Shown here piece after piece: positions 11,544-26,500 of a DNA stretch of 64,000 nucleotides. This DNA is from Euleptes europaea (Eukaryota > Chordata > Lepidosauria > Squamata > Sphaerodactylidae). The DNA lies in NCBI RefSeq assembly GCF_029931775.1, contig NC_079312.1, positions 63,120,333 through 63,184,332 of the forward strand. The letters run 5' to 3'. The translations under genes and the position numbers were made by a program. The notes beneath the pieces were generated by a model. It made no database searches and was not told the DNA's origin. It saw nothing but the letters and a program-made list of their open reading frames with translations. The first letter of the stretch is position 1. Each line of letters begins with the position of its first letter.

Positions 11544-14500
11544 GTAAGAGCAAGATCTTATCATGCAGGTTAACTGCAATGGTTAACTCCATAGGTTAAT
11601 TCAAATAGAGTACTCTGGGTTTTTTAAAAACTCAGCCAGCAGTTGTTTTCTTCCACATGATTGTTAACGAGTTTCCTCAGCGTAACGGTCACACTGTGTG
11701 TAAAGTGCCGTCAAGTCGCAGTCGACTTATGGCGGCCCCTTTTGGGGTTTTCATGGCAAGAGACTAACAGAGGTGGTTTGCCAGTGCCTTCCTCTGCACA
11801 GCAAGCCAGGTATTCCTTGGTGGTCTCTCATCCAAATATTAACCAGGGCTGACCCTGCTTAGCTTCTGAGATCTGACGAGATCAGGCTAGCCTGGGCCAT
11901 CCAGGGCAGGGCTGTCACACTAGAATGTGAAAAATTGAGCATCTCTGCAACTCTCCTTTCAAGATCTCTGTACTGACTACTTCTTGATTGAACCTTTGGG
12001 GCCTGTTCAGGCCACTTCTTCAAGGAGAGGAGACGTGGGCTTCGTATGTGGAGAAAACAGACTGCACCAGGAGATTGTGTAGGTTCTAGATTGCATGGCC
12101 CAAAGGGATCCTTTATTTCAAGACCCAGACAAGCTCTTGCCCTGGATGCTGTATCTCCCACGATACGTTTTTGTGATGTCTTTCATTCAGAATACAGCCC
12201 AACCCCATGTTCCATCAAGCCACATTTTTCTTCTCCTGTTATGTAAGTGTCTAGTGTCCCCTCTTTTACTCTAGAAAGACCCCTGGGAACTGTGTTACTA
12301 AACAGAAAAGTATCTAGTGTGTTGTCCTCAATAACTAAACGAGATTTTCACAGCTTTGCGTGCTACTTTCCTTCCTTTTTCTGAGATGCTTTTGAAAGAC
12401 TCCTTTAATAAATGTTCTTTTGTGATTTCATGCTAGGGTCATGCAGCACCAATCTTGTATGCTGTTTGGGCAGAAGCAGGTTTCCTCCATGAATCAGAAT
12501 TGTTAAACCTGAGAAAAATTGATTCCATTTTGGAAGGACACCCAGTGCCAGTGAGTATTATATTCCTGTATATAATATGTGATATACCTGTATATCTTAT
12601 GTGTAACAGAACCTCTGAACTGGCAAGTATTTACATGGTTTACATTAATTCAGATGTGCCCTGTATAATAATAATTTTGCTAATTTCAAAAGCACCATGC
12701 TAGGTTCTAGAAGAGTTTCTCCATTGAGAATTTATAACTCTTCATGAAAGGCATATGCCAGGTGGTGCAAACGGAAACACCTTAGACCCATTTGCCTCCA
12801 CATTACACCAGATCCTGGAATTCCTGCAGGATGGTGTCAACCAAAACTTTCTCAAAGGAATAGCTCATGTCAACCCTCTGGTTTCCATACATTTCCTTCT
12901 TGGAAACTGCACATAGTCCTGTCAGAGCTCATTCAGTCTCCATTTAAACCTAAATCCACTAAAATGATTGAGAATAAAGGTCCTGTTTCTGACAGTTATG
13001 ACTTCAGTCAGAAGCCTTTTGGAATTAGGAGCCCTTTCTACTAGGAAAGGTCAGTGTGTTTTTCATAAGGACAAAGTGTTTCTAAGAGCAGATCCAGTAT
13101 TCAGTCTGAAGGTCAATCCTTCCTTCCACCGCTCTCAAGAAATACCATTGCCTTCATTCTGCCCAAAAACTTCCTACCCAAAGGAAAAGCAGTGGCACAC
13201 ACTAGATCTTCAGAGAGCCCTGAGGATCTACATCAGGCGCAAAGCATCAATTCATAAAATGGACTCTCCATCTCCGTGAGCCCGCTCAACAAGGGACTGA
13301 AAATGTCTAGAGAGGTGATGAGTAAGTCTTTGAGGCTGTACATCTCACACGCTGGATCCAGGTACCACCTGGAATTACACCTCCTTTTGTAGTGCTGTGA
13401 CTAATGTAGCATTGAACACTGAAGCGTCCGTAGAGACAGTCTGTCAGGCAGCCATGTGGTCATCTCTATTGATGTTGGTCAGACACTGCAAAATGGATAC
13501 CCTTGCCGCAACTAATGCAGCTTTCAGAAGAAGGGTATTACAGCAAGTGGTGCAGGTAGACTGATTTTCCCCACACAACACGGGATACTACTGCTGTTGG
13601 ATGTCCCATGTCAAGATGCCCTCCCCCCTCAGGGCGATAAAGGAACATCGGCACCATGTGGGTTCGTTCTGCTCTGTGGAAGGGAGGGCATCTTGTCCCA
13701 CCCTGATTTAAAGGGGGATGAAAAACTATTTTCCACATTATTGCCTTCTTATTTCCTGTCCTAACATGTTTCCTGAAATGTTGAATGGTTTACTCAGTAT
13801 TTTAGTATAGATACTGCTTCAGGAGATACCGAACAGAAGAGAATGGGTAACTCTGGAAGTCTACAATTATAATTCTGCCTCTTTGATGGACAGATGGTAG
13901 TCACCCGTGTCAAGATGCCTTCCCTTCCTCAGAGCAGAAAGAGCCCTCATAGTAAGTGCCAATGTTCCTTTCTGTTTCTTATATACTGTTGCCTTTTTCT
14001 TTTCAGAAACAAGCATTCACTGATGTAGCAACTGGATCACTTGGTCAAGGGTTGGGTGCTGCCTGTGGTATGGCCTATACTGGGAAATACTTTGACAAAG
14101 CCAGGTAATTTTGATGACATGTCTAGGTTTCATAGTCTGTATGCGAGGAAAATATTAAGAAAAACAAATAGCACTGCCATCTGACTAATTTCCTTACACA
14201 GTCAACTTTCAATATCAAATATGATTGGAACTGTGGAATATATGCATCTGCTCAAACATTGGTTATGACCGAACCAGATGACAAAATGTGCACTATCCAG
14301 AATATTTGGAATTGCAGTGGTAACCTGTTCTTTGTCCTGTGTACATGAGAATCTCCATATTTCTGTATAACTGTTTCTATTCATGGTGGGGGGAAATGCC
14401 TTATATGAGAGTAATTTTGAGTGTGTGAAGTGAGTTTTGTTCAGAGGTTGTTATGGCAACATGACATCGTAGAACAAAGAGGACTGTGGAGAATAATGCC

Positions 14501-17500
14501 AGAGTACCTTGCTGTGCAACCCTTAGATTGGTTGGGGAAACAGTGTTTGGTCATAAATCCAGCAACTAAATTGCAGTCCTGTTGGAACTGGCATGAAAAT
14601 CTTTATGTGGTGTTAAAGAAAAATGGATATCCAAAGGCATGTCTTTGTTGGGGAAGTTGATGTATTTTACGTGACAGTATTGGTGCATGAAAATCTGGGT
14701 TGCTGAGTAAATGTAATTTTAAATTGTACACTTGACTTGCTTGAAAGCATTTCTGTGTACGATGGCTAGGAGATTTTAATGCAGTCTGACAGATGGTTTT
14801 CATAGGCAGACCTTATCTCTGCAGTTTATTGTTGGAGCTTGCTAGCTGTTCTGTGTCGCTCTATGGAGAATAGCCAGCACTTTGTAAAATTGTAATTTAG
14901 TTAAGCAAATAATCAAGTTTGTGCATTTGTCATCTAACACGAATAGTATTCATGTGATAGTGCAAACTGCTCAAATTAGTATTTATTTTTTCCTGCCACC
15001 TTTCTTTCTTCAGGTTTATTCACTCCCCCTCCTCCCAGTGTGTACAGTTTTGATGTTTAGGCAAATAGACTTATCTGCCCAGAAACAGTGCAGCCATCCA
15101 TAAAATCTTTCCAGAAAGTAGGTACTGCGTTAAAAGCTAGATCAGAAGGAACTACTCTCACTTGGGATTGGATTGGCTCACGACCTGAGTTCGATCCCGA
15201 TGGAATCAGTTTCAGGTAGCCGGCTCAAGGTTGACTCAGCCTTCCATCCTTCTGAGGTCGGTAAAATAAGTACCCAGCATGCTGAGGGTAAAGCGTAGAC
15301 GACCGGTGAGGGCACTAGCAAGCCACTCCATAAACATAGTCTGTCTAGTAAACGTCATGATGTGACGTCACCCCATGGGTCAGTAATGACCCAGTGCTTG
15401 CACAGGGGACTACCTTTACCTTTACTTTAAGGCTGGGGGATGACCTCATCCCCAGCTAGGGTTACCTCTAACAGTTAGTTAACATGTTTTCCTCAGCACA
15501 TGATGGGACACACTTTGCCTGTTAAATTTCAGCTTGTCTGGCATAGGAATTATGCCAGGAAAAAATGGAATTTGTATCATTTCTCCCTCTCCTCCCCTGC
15601 TCCCCAAAGTCCCAGGACAACTCACCTATCCCTGCTGTCGCCATCTTCTGTGCCAGTAAGTAGCACAGTACAAACTATGTTGTGCCACGGGCAGGGAGAA
15701 AGCAAAGTCCAGTGGAGCAGATTACCTCCAAATGCCTAATGACAGTAAGCTAGGATGTGGCAGTTTATCAGTCCTTAAGCATGAAAGAAATCCATCCAGC
15801 TAGCTTTTCCCCAAATGTGGGGCTGCCGCCTGATTGAAGAAATCTTATCTGATTGACAGTATGAGATTAACTGATTAAATCTGAGTAACCTTGCTGTAGG
15901 CACCACCTTATGAAAGCCATTCCTCCTTCTGTGCCCTGTGTGTGAAGGGGGCGGCGGCGAATGCCTCTTCTAATGTGACACCTGCCCTCTGCAATTTTTT
16001 AAGTACTTACAGTAAAAATAACGGAATATTCTTTTAAAAGCTAGTGTAGTTTTGTATTGTAATAATTAATTGACTAAACATTTGCAACGGTACCATTAAG
16101 AAACATTGACGTGTAAGCTCTTTCTCCGCTATGCTTTAGTGGGGCCTGCCTGTAATGCCTCAGAGGACGTGGCTGGTCTCTTAGTGAGGGGACAATCTTT
16201 TTTCATTTCAAATAGGTTAATTTTGCTTTTTAGGAGTTCAGTGTTTGGACTTAAATGTGTCCAATGGATGATGTGCCAATTCTTGCCTGCCGCTAAACTA
16301 AAGAGTCACTTCTCAGAAATGAGAACTTCCTCATTTAGCAAGACTAACACAAATGGGGATTTCTGACAGGGAAATAAGCAGCACTCCTTAAGTAAGAGCT
16401 GTGCTTTGTCAGTGATCGTGCTGAGTCACAGTGAACAGGCATGTTCATTCCAGTTTTTACTGTAAGATCCATTGTTTAGAACACCTTCCTTGCCACTGTT
16501 ACATTTTTATTATATAGTAATTGCCACTAATATGTTATATCCTCCCTTTAATTACTCATTTGGTTTGCTTATTGAAGAGGGGAGGTTGTTTTTTAAGCTG
16601 AATAAACTATGCTTGACTATTCTTGTGGGCCTTAAGAATTCTCTTATTGTGTTCAAATGATTTCTAGGGCTTACATTAAAATTGTCAACCCTGTTAAACA
16701 GTTTATTATGTAGTAATGAAGTTCGTTTTTAACTTTTTTTTTTTAAAGAAAGCTTGAATTTGGTTTTTAATAATCTACAATATAGTAGAATTGAATAGTG
16801 TTGGAATCAGACCTGTTTCTCTTGCTGGCCAAATTGGATATGAAGCTGGTCAGTTTTCCACTGAGGGAACATTGCATTATAAACTGAAAACCAGTTTTTG
16901 TCGCCCATGGATACATAAGATCTGCCGCCTTGGAGGTGCTGAAAACTTAAGATATTAGGGCCTGCACCAGAATAGCAATTACCAGGATTCTTTAGGGGAG
17001 AAGTAATAACAACTTAGCCCTGACCTGGATAGCCCCAGGCTAGCCTGATCTTGTCAGATCTCAGAAGCTAAGCAGGGTCAGCCCTGGCTAAGATTTGGAT
17101 GGGAGACCTCCAAGGAATACCAGGGTCTTGACACGGAGGCAGGCAATGACCAACCGCCTCTGAATGTCTCTTGCCCCCAAAACACCACAAGGGGTCACCA
17201 TAAGTCAGATGTGACTTGACAGCAAAAAAACAACTAAAGCAGTTTTAGTTCACAGAATAAATGGGTTCAGTGGATAAAACCATGGGCAGCAACTATAATC
17301 AAGAGATTCTAAATCCCTCAGATGCTTAAAGTTTTCATTACCTGCTGCAGTCACTTCAAGTGCAGGACTTGAGAGGCCCTGCAGTAACTCAAATGCACAC
17401 CAGAATTCTTTGGTGTTGCTTTTAGTGCTTTTTTAACCTGTAAGAAAGGATGCATAGCTGGCTTAAAGTTTTTGTATTCATATATGTAAGATTCTTCTGA

Positions 17501-20500
17501 CTGGTTTAACAGAAATAAAAAATTATATTTTCTTCTTGCTTTCAAAAAGGGATGACCATTTTTAAAATCAGCTTTCTCATGCATTATGATAATGGCTCTT
17601 TCTAGAGATATTTGCAGGCTTGCTCTAAGAAACAATATTGGGACTGGATGGACAATTCTGATTTAAATTTGTTTAAGTTTATTTCTTTGTTTAAAATATT
17701 TATATGTTGCTTTTTCTCCTGAAGTGACTTACATCAAATTAAATACAAATATAATCACAGATATACAAGTAAAAAAGAAGGTGACTGCAGCTTCCCCGCA
17801 CAAGCCATCAAAACCATGTTGGAAAAGCTCTGCTTTACAGAGCTTCCAAAATCTCTGCAAAGTTGGGGCCTTCCTTGTAGCTTTGGAAAGCTGATTCCAG
17901 AGCATGGTATATCCACTGAGAAACCCAAGCAGATATGGTTTTCATTAACCTGACTGGAGGAACTACTAACAGTTCCTGGTCTGATGATTGGAGCTGCCAT
18001 GGGCATGTATGTGTGGAGGCAGTCCTTCAGATATGAAGGTCCCAGGTTGGCTTTCAAAGCTAACATCAGCATCAGTTCTTTTATTCATAAATTTTATTTT
18101 ATGACCATCCAGTCCTGTACATTGCTCAATAGAGCAGCAATAAAAAAAACCTAGATCAATTTAATAAAAGTTGCTGGTAGTTTTCTGGTTAGATAAGCTT
18201 TGAAAATCAAGATTAATGTTCTCTTTTGAGGAATGTATTTGAAAGTTAGAAAAGAGCAAGAGTCCAGTAGCACCTTAAAGATTAACAACATTTTTGGCAG
18301 GGTATGATCTGAAGAAGTGAGCTGTGGCTCACGAAAGCTCATACCCTGCCAGAAATTTTGTTAGTCTTTAAGGTGCTACTGGACTCTTGCTCCTTTATAC
18401 TGCTAGTGACAGACTAACACAGCTACCAATTGTGATCGTAATTTAAAATGTATTTAAAATGTTTATATCTCACCTTTCCACAGTTCCCAAGGTGGCTTAC
18501 AAAATATAAACATAAATAAAAACATAAGCACCTGAATTAAAATACATCAAGTTAAAACTGCGACGTTGCCTCTTCCAGCTGCTGGAGACATTAATTCATT
18601 ATTTCAAATAAAGGCTCATCAAACTAATTCCACTTTGCATTTCTTATGGAATGAGGACCTTTTTGTACCACATCTGGCAGATTGTTCCAAAGTGTGGGAT
18701 CAGCCACTGAAAATGAGCATGCACGGGTTGTACCTGAATGGACCTCCCAAACAGAAGGGTACCATCAGAAGTTAGACCTTAGCTGGTACATGGGATCATA
18801 TGGGAAAGGTGGTCTATTAAATATGCAGGTCCTAAGCCACGAAGGGCTTTAAAGGAAACACCTTAACTTGTGTCCAGAAAAAAGCGGGCCATCAGTGAAG
18901 CTATCAGATCACAGTGTTCAAGAATGCTCTAATGCAGAGCTGAAAGTCACCTCAACAACAAAAAGTTCAGGAAGAGGACTCCAATGTGAAATGGTTGAGC
19001 TAGAGTTTATCAGGCAGTTTCATTGTATTTATCAAGGTCTTGAGATCAAAGTTTCCTCACCTGCTAGAACTGTTAAATTAGCCAAGCACATCTAGAATTA
19101 TTGTAGTACTGGCAATAGCTGCTATTTTGAATGTTGTGTTTTGTGCATACATATGAGTTTTGCATAGAAGCATGGTGGACTGTATCTTTCACATAAACTT
19201 TCATTGGGGGTATAAATGAATCCCCTTTTTGTTTTCATTAAAAGCTACCGAGTTTATTGCATTCTGGGGGATGGAGAACTGTCTGAAGGCTCTGTTTGGG
19301 AGGCGATGGCATTTGCGGGGTTCTACAAACTGGATAATTTGATTGCTATTCTGGACATTAACCGACTGGGACAAAGTGATCCTGCTCCTCTGCAGCATCA
19401 TGTTGAAATCTACCAAAAACGTTGTGAAGCCTTTGGGTATGTATGTCTTTGGGAGACATTTCATTCATGCTGCGTACTGTTTTTTAATCTGTGCATTGTG
19501 TTTGGATGTTCAACCCAAAGCAATGGTGGTTAATATAAATAGATAACAAAGCTAGTGAAATAAAAGCAAGTGCAGATTAATGTTTAGTTTTTCAGGATCA
19601 AATTCTTTTCTTGCATTTCAGAAATATAAATGGCTGGGAAGGGCCATTGGGCATTTGCCAGCATGACTTTTCAGCAGTTGGGATCAGTGACGACTTTCTA
19701 CCTCAGTTACAGCTACATACAGAAGTCCTGAGATCCATTAAAATACATGAGATTTGAGCTGATTCTCTTGCCTGCAGCTTGGCCAAGGCTGCCTGTCACT
19801 GTATACTGCTGAGAAAGTCAGTCGTATACAAATATTTAATCTCTTGCATCACAATTATGGAACGTAGCTTAATTGGGTTAAAGACACATTTTTTCCTTAA
19901 TATTGTCAGCTACTGGTTTATATAAAACAATGGTATACATATATGGTTAGTAGGTTACAGTGCCATCCTAAGAACACTTTCCTGGGAGTAACTCCTATTG
20001 AACAGACTTGAATAGGATTCTGAGTAGACCTGCTTAAGATTGTTCTCTCAGATATAGGAGGCCAGTGCTACATTGTTTAGCATAATTACTTAGAAGTAGA
20101 TTTCTCTGAAACGTATGGATCTTGTTTCCCAGTAAAGGAGTCTATGTAAATGCAGTTGAGTTTCCAGTCCCCATAAAGTCAGGAGATCTTGGGAAAGCAG
20201 TTAATCCAGATAGAATTTTCCCCCCTGCCAATCTGAATTGACCGAATTAATTTTTTTATGTGTAAATCCCCACACTGCTCAGTGCACATGTTCAAAAGAA
20301 ATGTGAGCGTGCTGGTTCTCAAACAGCAGCTGTGCATGCCAAATTGATTTTGAAAATTAAGAAGCTGTCCAAAATAATTTGTGACATGGCATTGGAGCCA
20401 GCTTCTCAAAGGGGGAAAAGAAGTGAAAAATTCTACAGTTCATCCCTAAGCCCTTGGTTACACTAAGTGGATCTTTGTATCCTGGCTACTGTGAACCTTT

Positions 20501-23500
20501 TGCGGCAAAAATTGTTATTGCATAGCGCTTGACTATTATAGATACAGACACATTTATAGCTTTGTTCTTACTGTGTTATACTGACTAGTGGCTGCTGTTG
20601 ACTATTTGGCTAGGAGCGCTTGTAAAAAAGCTTTACTTTCGTAAATCCTTTTAAGGCTAATTTGTTTACATTCCTAGCTGGCACGCTATCATTGTTGATG
20701 GGCACAGCGTGGAGGAGCTTTGTAAAGCTTTTGGCCAGGCCAAACATCAACCAACTGCAATTATTGCCAAGACTTACAAAGGCAAAGGAATAACAGGTAA
20801 TATATCCTAATTAATTGAATAGTAGCTACTACTGTCATTTATTTGTTAGGCATATTTCTATCAACACTATTAGCCAGATTATACATGTAAAACCCAGTTC
20901 AATTAGTAGGGTTGCCTGCCTTGGGTTGAGAAAGACCTGGAGATTTTGGGGATGAAGCCTGAGGAAGGTGGGGTTTGGAGAGGAGAGGGATTTCAACAGG
21001 GTATAATGCCATAGAGTCCACCTTCCGAAGTGGCCATTTTCTGCAGGTGAACTGATCTCTGTTGCCTGGAGAGCTCCAGCCACCCCTTGGAGATTGGCAA
21101 CCCTATTGATTAGTGATCTCTTTACAAACCTCTGTAACCAGACCTGACTGTTTTTTTTTTTTAAAAAAGCTTTGATTTCCTCTCTTTAAAGGCAGTTCCT
21201 TTTTGAAGCTGAAGGCATGTTTTCCAGTTCCACTTGGCAACTGATTATAGGTGCAATATGGTTGGCACCTTATATTGGGTCCCATGATGGTTTTTTAGCA
21301 AGGGAAAACTTAAATCTGAATCCTAACCCTTGGCCTTACTTGTAGCTCAATCTTGAGATGAACGTACTCCCTATTTCACTGTTAACATACAATTAATTGT
21401 CTCAGTGCTTAAATAATCTGTCTCACAAATTATATAAAATGTGGGCAAATGTGGAATGGAATATTAAGCGTAGATAGTAAAAATGTAAGAGCTTGTTGTG
21501 AATGTGCCTGTGTTCATGTTTGTAAGCTGTTTGCTGCACAGAAAAAAAATGTGTTATACAAATGACAGTTTTGCTAAGTATTTTTTTTTTAAGCTGAATA
21601 AAATAGAAGTTGAGAATTAACCTGGGAAGGGATGTAAGGGGGACGATGAGCTGATACAAAGAAAAATGTCTGTGTGTGCCTGTTCCATCTGTTCTGTGGA
21701 CTTGCACATAGACAAGGGAATGACTGTAACCCCACAAATTCAGACATGTAAGGTGAAGGGCAACATAGAGTATTTAAATTATAGTTTAATGTGGTGCTTT
21801 GAGAAAACTCAGATAATTGTTAAAACATTAGTTCATAGTTGTTAAACTTGGAATAGATTCTCGCTACATTGTGTAGTGTTAGAGTTTGAGGTAGCTGTTA
21901 AAATCTATTTTGTTCTCATCCACTGTCCATGTTACATAATGTGACATTTTTGAGTAGATAGCCCACTCTGCTCCCCAGTGTGAATTACAAGTTTGTCACA
22001 AGTGGCTGGACGTATTAAACTTTCAGTTATCTTAAACAAGACAGCTCTTTGTGCTTTTCCTGCCTGTTTGGCATGTTGAGCCCACTAAAAATTGAAGCTG
22101 AGAATCACAGTCCTGAATTTGAATATGCACAAAGATCTGTATTCCTTTTAGATTGAATACAGGCTTGGCAGAAACCTGGGCAAGAATGCAGAAGTAGTTG
22201 TGTTGTGCCAAACATTTGTATGTTTATTTTGTCCCCATTATGTATTCTTTTTAAATCTTGTGCATCCATCAGCTGGCCTAAGTCTGTTCAAAAACAGCTA
22301 AATAAACTTAGGATATTTGTCATTTTTCAGGAACAAATGCTGTTTAACTGGGCTGCTGCCACTCTGTGAGACTTCTGTATGGCGAAAAAGAATCCGCTAT
22401 TTAGATCCTGTTACTGAGAGCTCAGTCTGTCTGATGCTCTTCCCTGCAGCAGAGAGACGTTTCGTGCTTGCACAGAGTGCCTGCTAACTCAGGTCCTTCA
22501 TTATAGCATACCTAGCATGTCATTATTGCAGTCGAGACTATTGATTTGCTGACTTGATTTATTCATTTATCTCAGATTTATAGCCCACCCTGTTCTAAAG
22601 GTTCAGAGCTGGTCGCATTTTCGCAGGAGTCAGATATGACGGCCGTTTTTGCAAAAAGCTGACACTGAGAGGCAAAGGTGGGAGAACAGCTAGAAAGACA
22701 AGTATCTTCTGATTGAATGGACGCAGATGAGTGTTTATGTTGTAGTTATATTGGGGATTTTTGCAGGGCCAGAAAAAAGTGAGCCAAAGTGTGTAAGAGG
22801 TAAAGATAGAGCAAAAAGAGAGGGCGTGCCAGAGAAAAGAAGAGGCCCCTGTAAGAGCCTTTCCCAGGGACCATTGTGGACTACTTAGTGTTACATCTGG
22901 GATCCAATGTCATTGGTATGTTAACGTCCCCACGTTCTAGCTCTCGTTTATATCCCACCCTTCCCTTCCTCCAGTGTGGCATCCATGGTTCTCTTCTTCA
23001 TTCTATCTTCACAAAAGATTGCAAGGTAGCTTAAGCAGGGAATAGGTCGCCAACCCAAGCTCATTCTGTGAGCTCCTTGGCAATTTGAACCCCAGTCTCC
23101 ACAGTTCTAGGGTTCTGTTGCATTATACTGACGTGTATCATGTGGACTAGTGGTGGAGGTCAGGGAGAACCTGCCTTTTGGCCTTTAAAAGATATAAATT
23201 GGGGGTGATGTGCGCTCCACCGCTGTTAAGGAGGAGCACACAGCCTTTTGAAAGGGTTGTCAAATCAGTCGCTACAGGAGGAACTTACATCATTCATAAT
23301 GTAAGAAGAGCCCTGCAGGATCAGACCCATGGTCCATCTAGTCCAGCATCCTGTCTCACACAGTGGCCAACCAGCTGGCATCAGATGATTTCGCAAACAA
23401 CCTCTTTCCACACAGGTGTTTCTTTACATTATTTCTGCCTTCCTGTAACACACATTTGTGGGGGCAGGAACTGTATCTTCCCTATCAACAAATATCTACT

Positions 23501-26500
23501 GGAAGGAAAACCCGCTTCTTCAGAAGAGTCATATTAGCAGCAAAAACATCATTTGGCTGCCTTACAAAAGATGGGTGACAGCTTCACATTTATTGTGAAG
23601 GGGAAAAAAATCTGGGTCTAAGCGTCTGAAAGAAAAGAAACTTTTGAAGAAGAGGAGTTGGTTTTTATATGCCGAATTTCTCTACCACTTAAGGGAGAAT
23701 CAAACCGGCTTACAATCACCTTCTCTTCCTTCTCCCCACAACAGACACCCTGTGAGGTAGGTGGGGCTGAGAGAGCTCTAAGAGAGCTGTGACTAGCCCA
23801 AGGTCACCCAGCTGGCTTCATGTGTAGGATTGGGGAAACCTACCTGGTTCTCCAGATTAGCCTCCACAGCTTATGTGGAGGAGTGGGGAATCAAACCCGA
23901 TTCTCCAGATTAGAGTCCACTGCTCCAAACCCCCACTCTTAAGCACTACACCACGCTGGCTCTCCATCTTGCCAAATTTAATGTAACCAGTGAATGCTAT
24001 AGAGTTTGGGCTAGTGGAATTAGTGCTAGAAGGAGAATCTCTAGCAGTGAGAAAAGAGAAATTGCATAGGGGAAGGGAAAAATTGGGCTGCTGGAGTATA
24101 AGCTTATCAGGGAGATTGTCTAGCTGCCCAAGGTAGTATCTGGAATGAGACAGATCACATGGAAGACCCCACTGACATTGGATCCCAGGTGGGGCCTTTG
24201 TTTAGTATCACCCTGTTTGCAAATAGACCCATGTAAGCCAAACTGGTGTGGCATTAACTCTGAACTCCCACTGATTTCAGCAATTTGTCAACGTGGATTG
24301 TAGTTTAACCTCTTTTTTAAAAAACAATGTTTAATAATCTATTAGGCATTGAAGATAAGGAAAACTGGCACGGCAAGCCTCTTCCCAAAAACATGGCTGA
24401 GCAAGTCATTCAGGAGATTGACGACAGGATCCAGAACAAAAAGAAGCTTTCTCCAGCTTACCCACAAGAGGATGCACCAATTGTTAACATCAGAAATATT
24501 AGGATGCCCTCCCCACCCAATTACAAGATGGGAGAGAAGGTATAATGTGATATTTCCCATCAATGTGGCTTTGCTCAGAAACATTATCAAGTCTGGTTTA
24601 ATATTTCGTATTGGTGATAGAGGAAAAAACAGCTTTGCTGTCTGGGGACTGTACATTTTATGTGGCAAGGTAATGGGAATATAAAGCTTCCATGAGACAT
24701 TTGTTTAAATGTTCTGCATGTCTTTCAGAAGCCAGCTGCAGGGGAAGTGTCAATTGTAATTAATTCTTCATAGCAGCAGACTGCAGTCAAAACACTCGAT
24801 TCAGTTTCTTTGTTTTGGCCACTGGACATGACAAAGTACAACAGAAACCGTTGGATGTAGATTAACATTTCCGTGGGCAGAAGGGTTTCCACCCACAGAA
24901 CATGATTTTCCCTTCCTACTGCTCCCTCAGCAGCCCAAAATACCCCCCCATTCTGTTCTTGGGGGAACAGGCTGCCACAAGAGCGGGGGGGAAGGTGAGA
25001 AAATTGTGCTCTGTCAGTGGAAATCATTTGTGCTTGTGGAAATTGCTCTAGATCTAAGCCAAAGAATGACAACCAAAATAATAAAACCACTGAGTAAATG
25101 TAGTCCAACATCAAGTGATGCTCAATAGCAAACATCTGTATATGACCCTGCCCTTCCTGGCTACTTAAATCTGATGGGAGGGGGCTGGCTGACTGGGTCC
25201 GAGAGGTAGTTAATTCCTCCTTGAGAGAGGGAGTGGTTGTCCCAGCCTCGTTGTGCATCCACTGCCTAAGAAGGCTAACCTGGACCCAGGAGATCTCAGT
25301 AACTATCAACTAGTCTCAAATACTCCATTCTTGAGCCAAGGTGATGGAACAGGTAGTGGCTGAACAATTTCAGGCTTTACTGAATGAGGTGAAAAGATCC
25401 TTTTCAGTCTGGCTTTAGGCCTGGATTTGGGACTGAAACAGCCTTGGTCTCCCTGGTGGTGGCTTATACTGGGAGATGGACAGAGGGAGTTCAAATCTGT
25501 TGATTCTTCCGGATCTCTCAGCAGCTTTCAATTACCATTAATTATAGTATCCTTCTGGACCTCCTTTCTTGACTGGGACTGGGAGGCACCGTTTTATTTA
25601 TGTATTATTTATATACAACATTTATTAACTGCCTTTAGGGACGCAAGGCAGCTTACAGTGTAAATAATAATAAAATGCAATAAAATAATTAAAAGCCATT
25701 AGTTAAAATCAATAATTTAAAACTGCCAGTAGGCAGAAAAACTAATCAAATGCAGTCATGAATAAAACTGACTCCTATAGATAGTGAGGGGCCAGGCACA
25801 CCTCCCTTAAAATATATTTCTTGTTTTTATTATTTTATTCTGTAATAAAACCAATTTTAATTATACAGTTGCCTGCTCATTTGAGAGTTTTCACCCAGGA
25901 CTATCCTGGTATACATAGGTTATTGATTCCAGTTATCCCCTCTTGCTCACTGTCTCCAGCTAATTCCCCCATCTAAAGTGGACACTGCCTACTTAGGGTA
26001 ACATAATGTCCAAATATGGGACTTGTGGATATCCTCAGCAGTCATCATGACTACACAAAGTATCTCAATGGGGGTGCTGTTTTGGAATGTCAAAAGCATA
26101 CTGCAGTTCTGTCCTGAATTTCTTCTTTAGAGTTCTCACTGGAAGGCTCCTGGAAGTTGAGAGTATAATTTTTTTAGGCTGACGAGAGAAAGAGAAGGAA
26201 AGCTAGGTACACGAAACTGAGGTTCTGAGTTGTCCTTTTTAGACCCAGACTGAATTCTCATTCCTTTTACCAGCTCTGGGTCAGGGAGAGAATTAGCCTC
26301 TGTAAAAGATTTCAGTACAAATTATTTTAGAAGAGATACAGTATGTGTTTTTTCCCTCTTCACAGATAGCTACTCGCAAAGCTTATGGCCTGGCTCTTGC
26401 AAAACTAGGCCATGCATCTGACCGGGTGGTTGCTTTGGATGGGGATACAAAAAATTCCACTTTCTCTGAGCTGTTCAAAAAGGAACACCCCAGCCGATTT

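Noticed and set aside
19615-19760. Possible extra TKT exon after exon 5 (acceptor-like ttgcatttcag)
   Set aside because: Exon 5 joins exon 6 perfectly in frame and in family alignment; the reading here has no TKT similarity.
23880-23968. tRNA gene on the - strand
   Set aside because: A- and B-box-like words belong to a SINE head; no cloverleaf with an acceptor stem could be formed.
24725-25309. 194-codon open frame on the - strand, the longest on that strand
   Set aside because: It has no family features and its 5' half lies antisense to the decayed L2-like LINE fragment; no splice or start context supports it.
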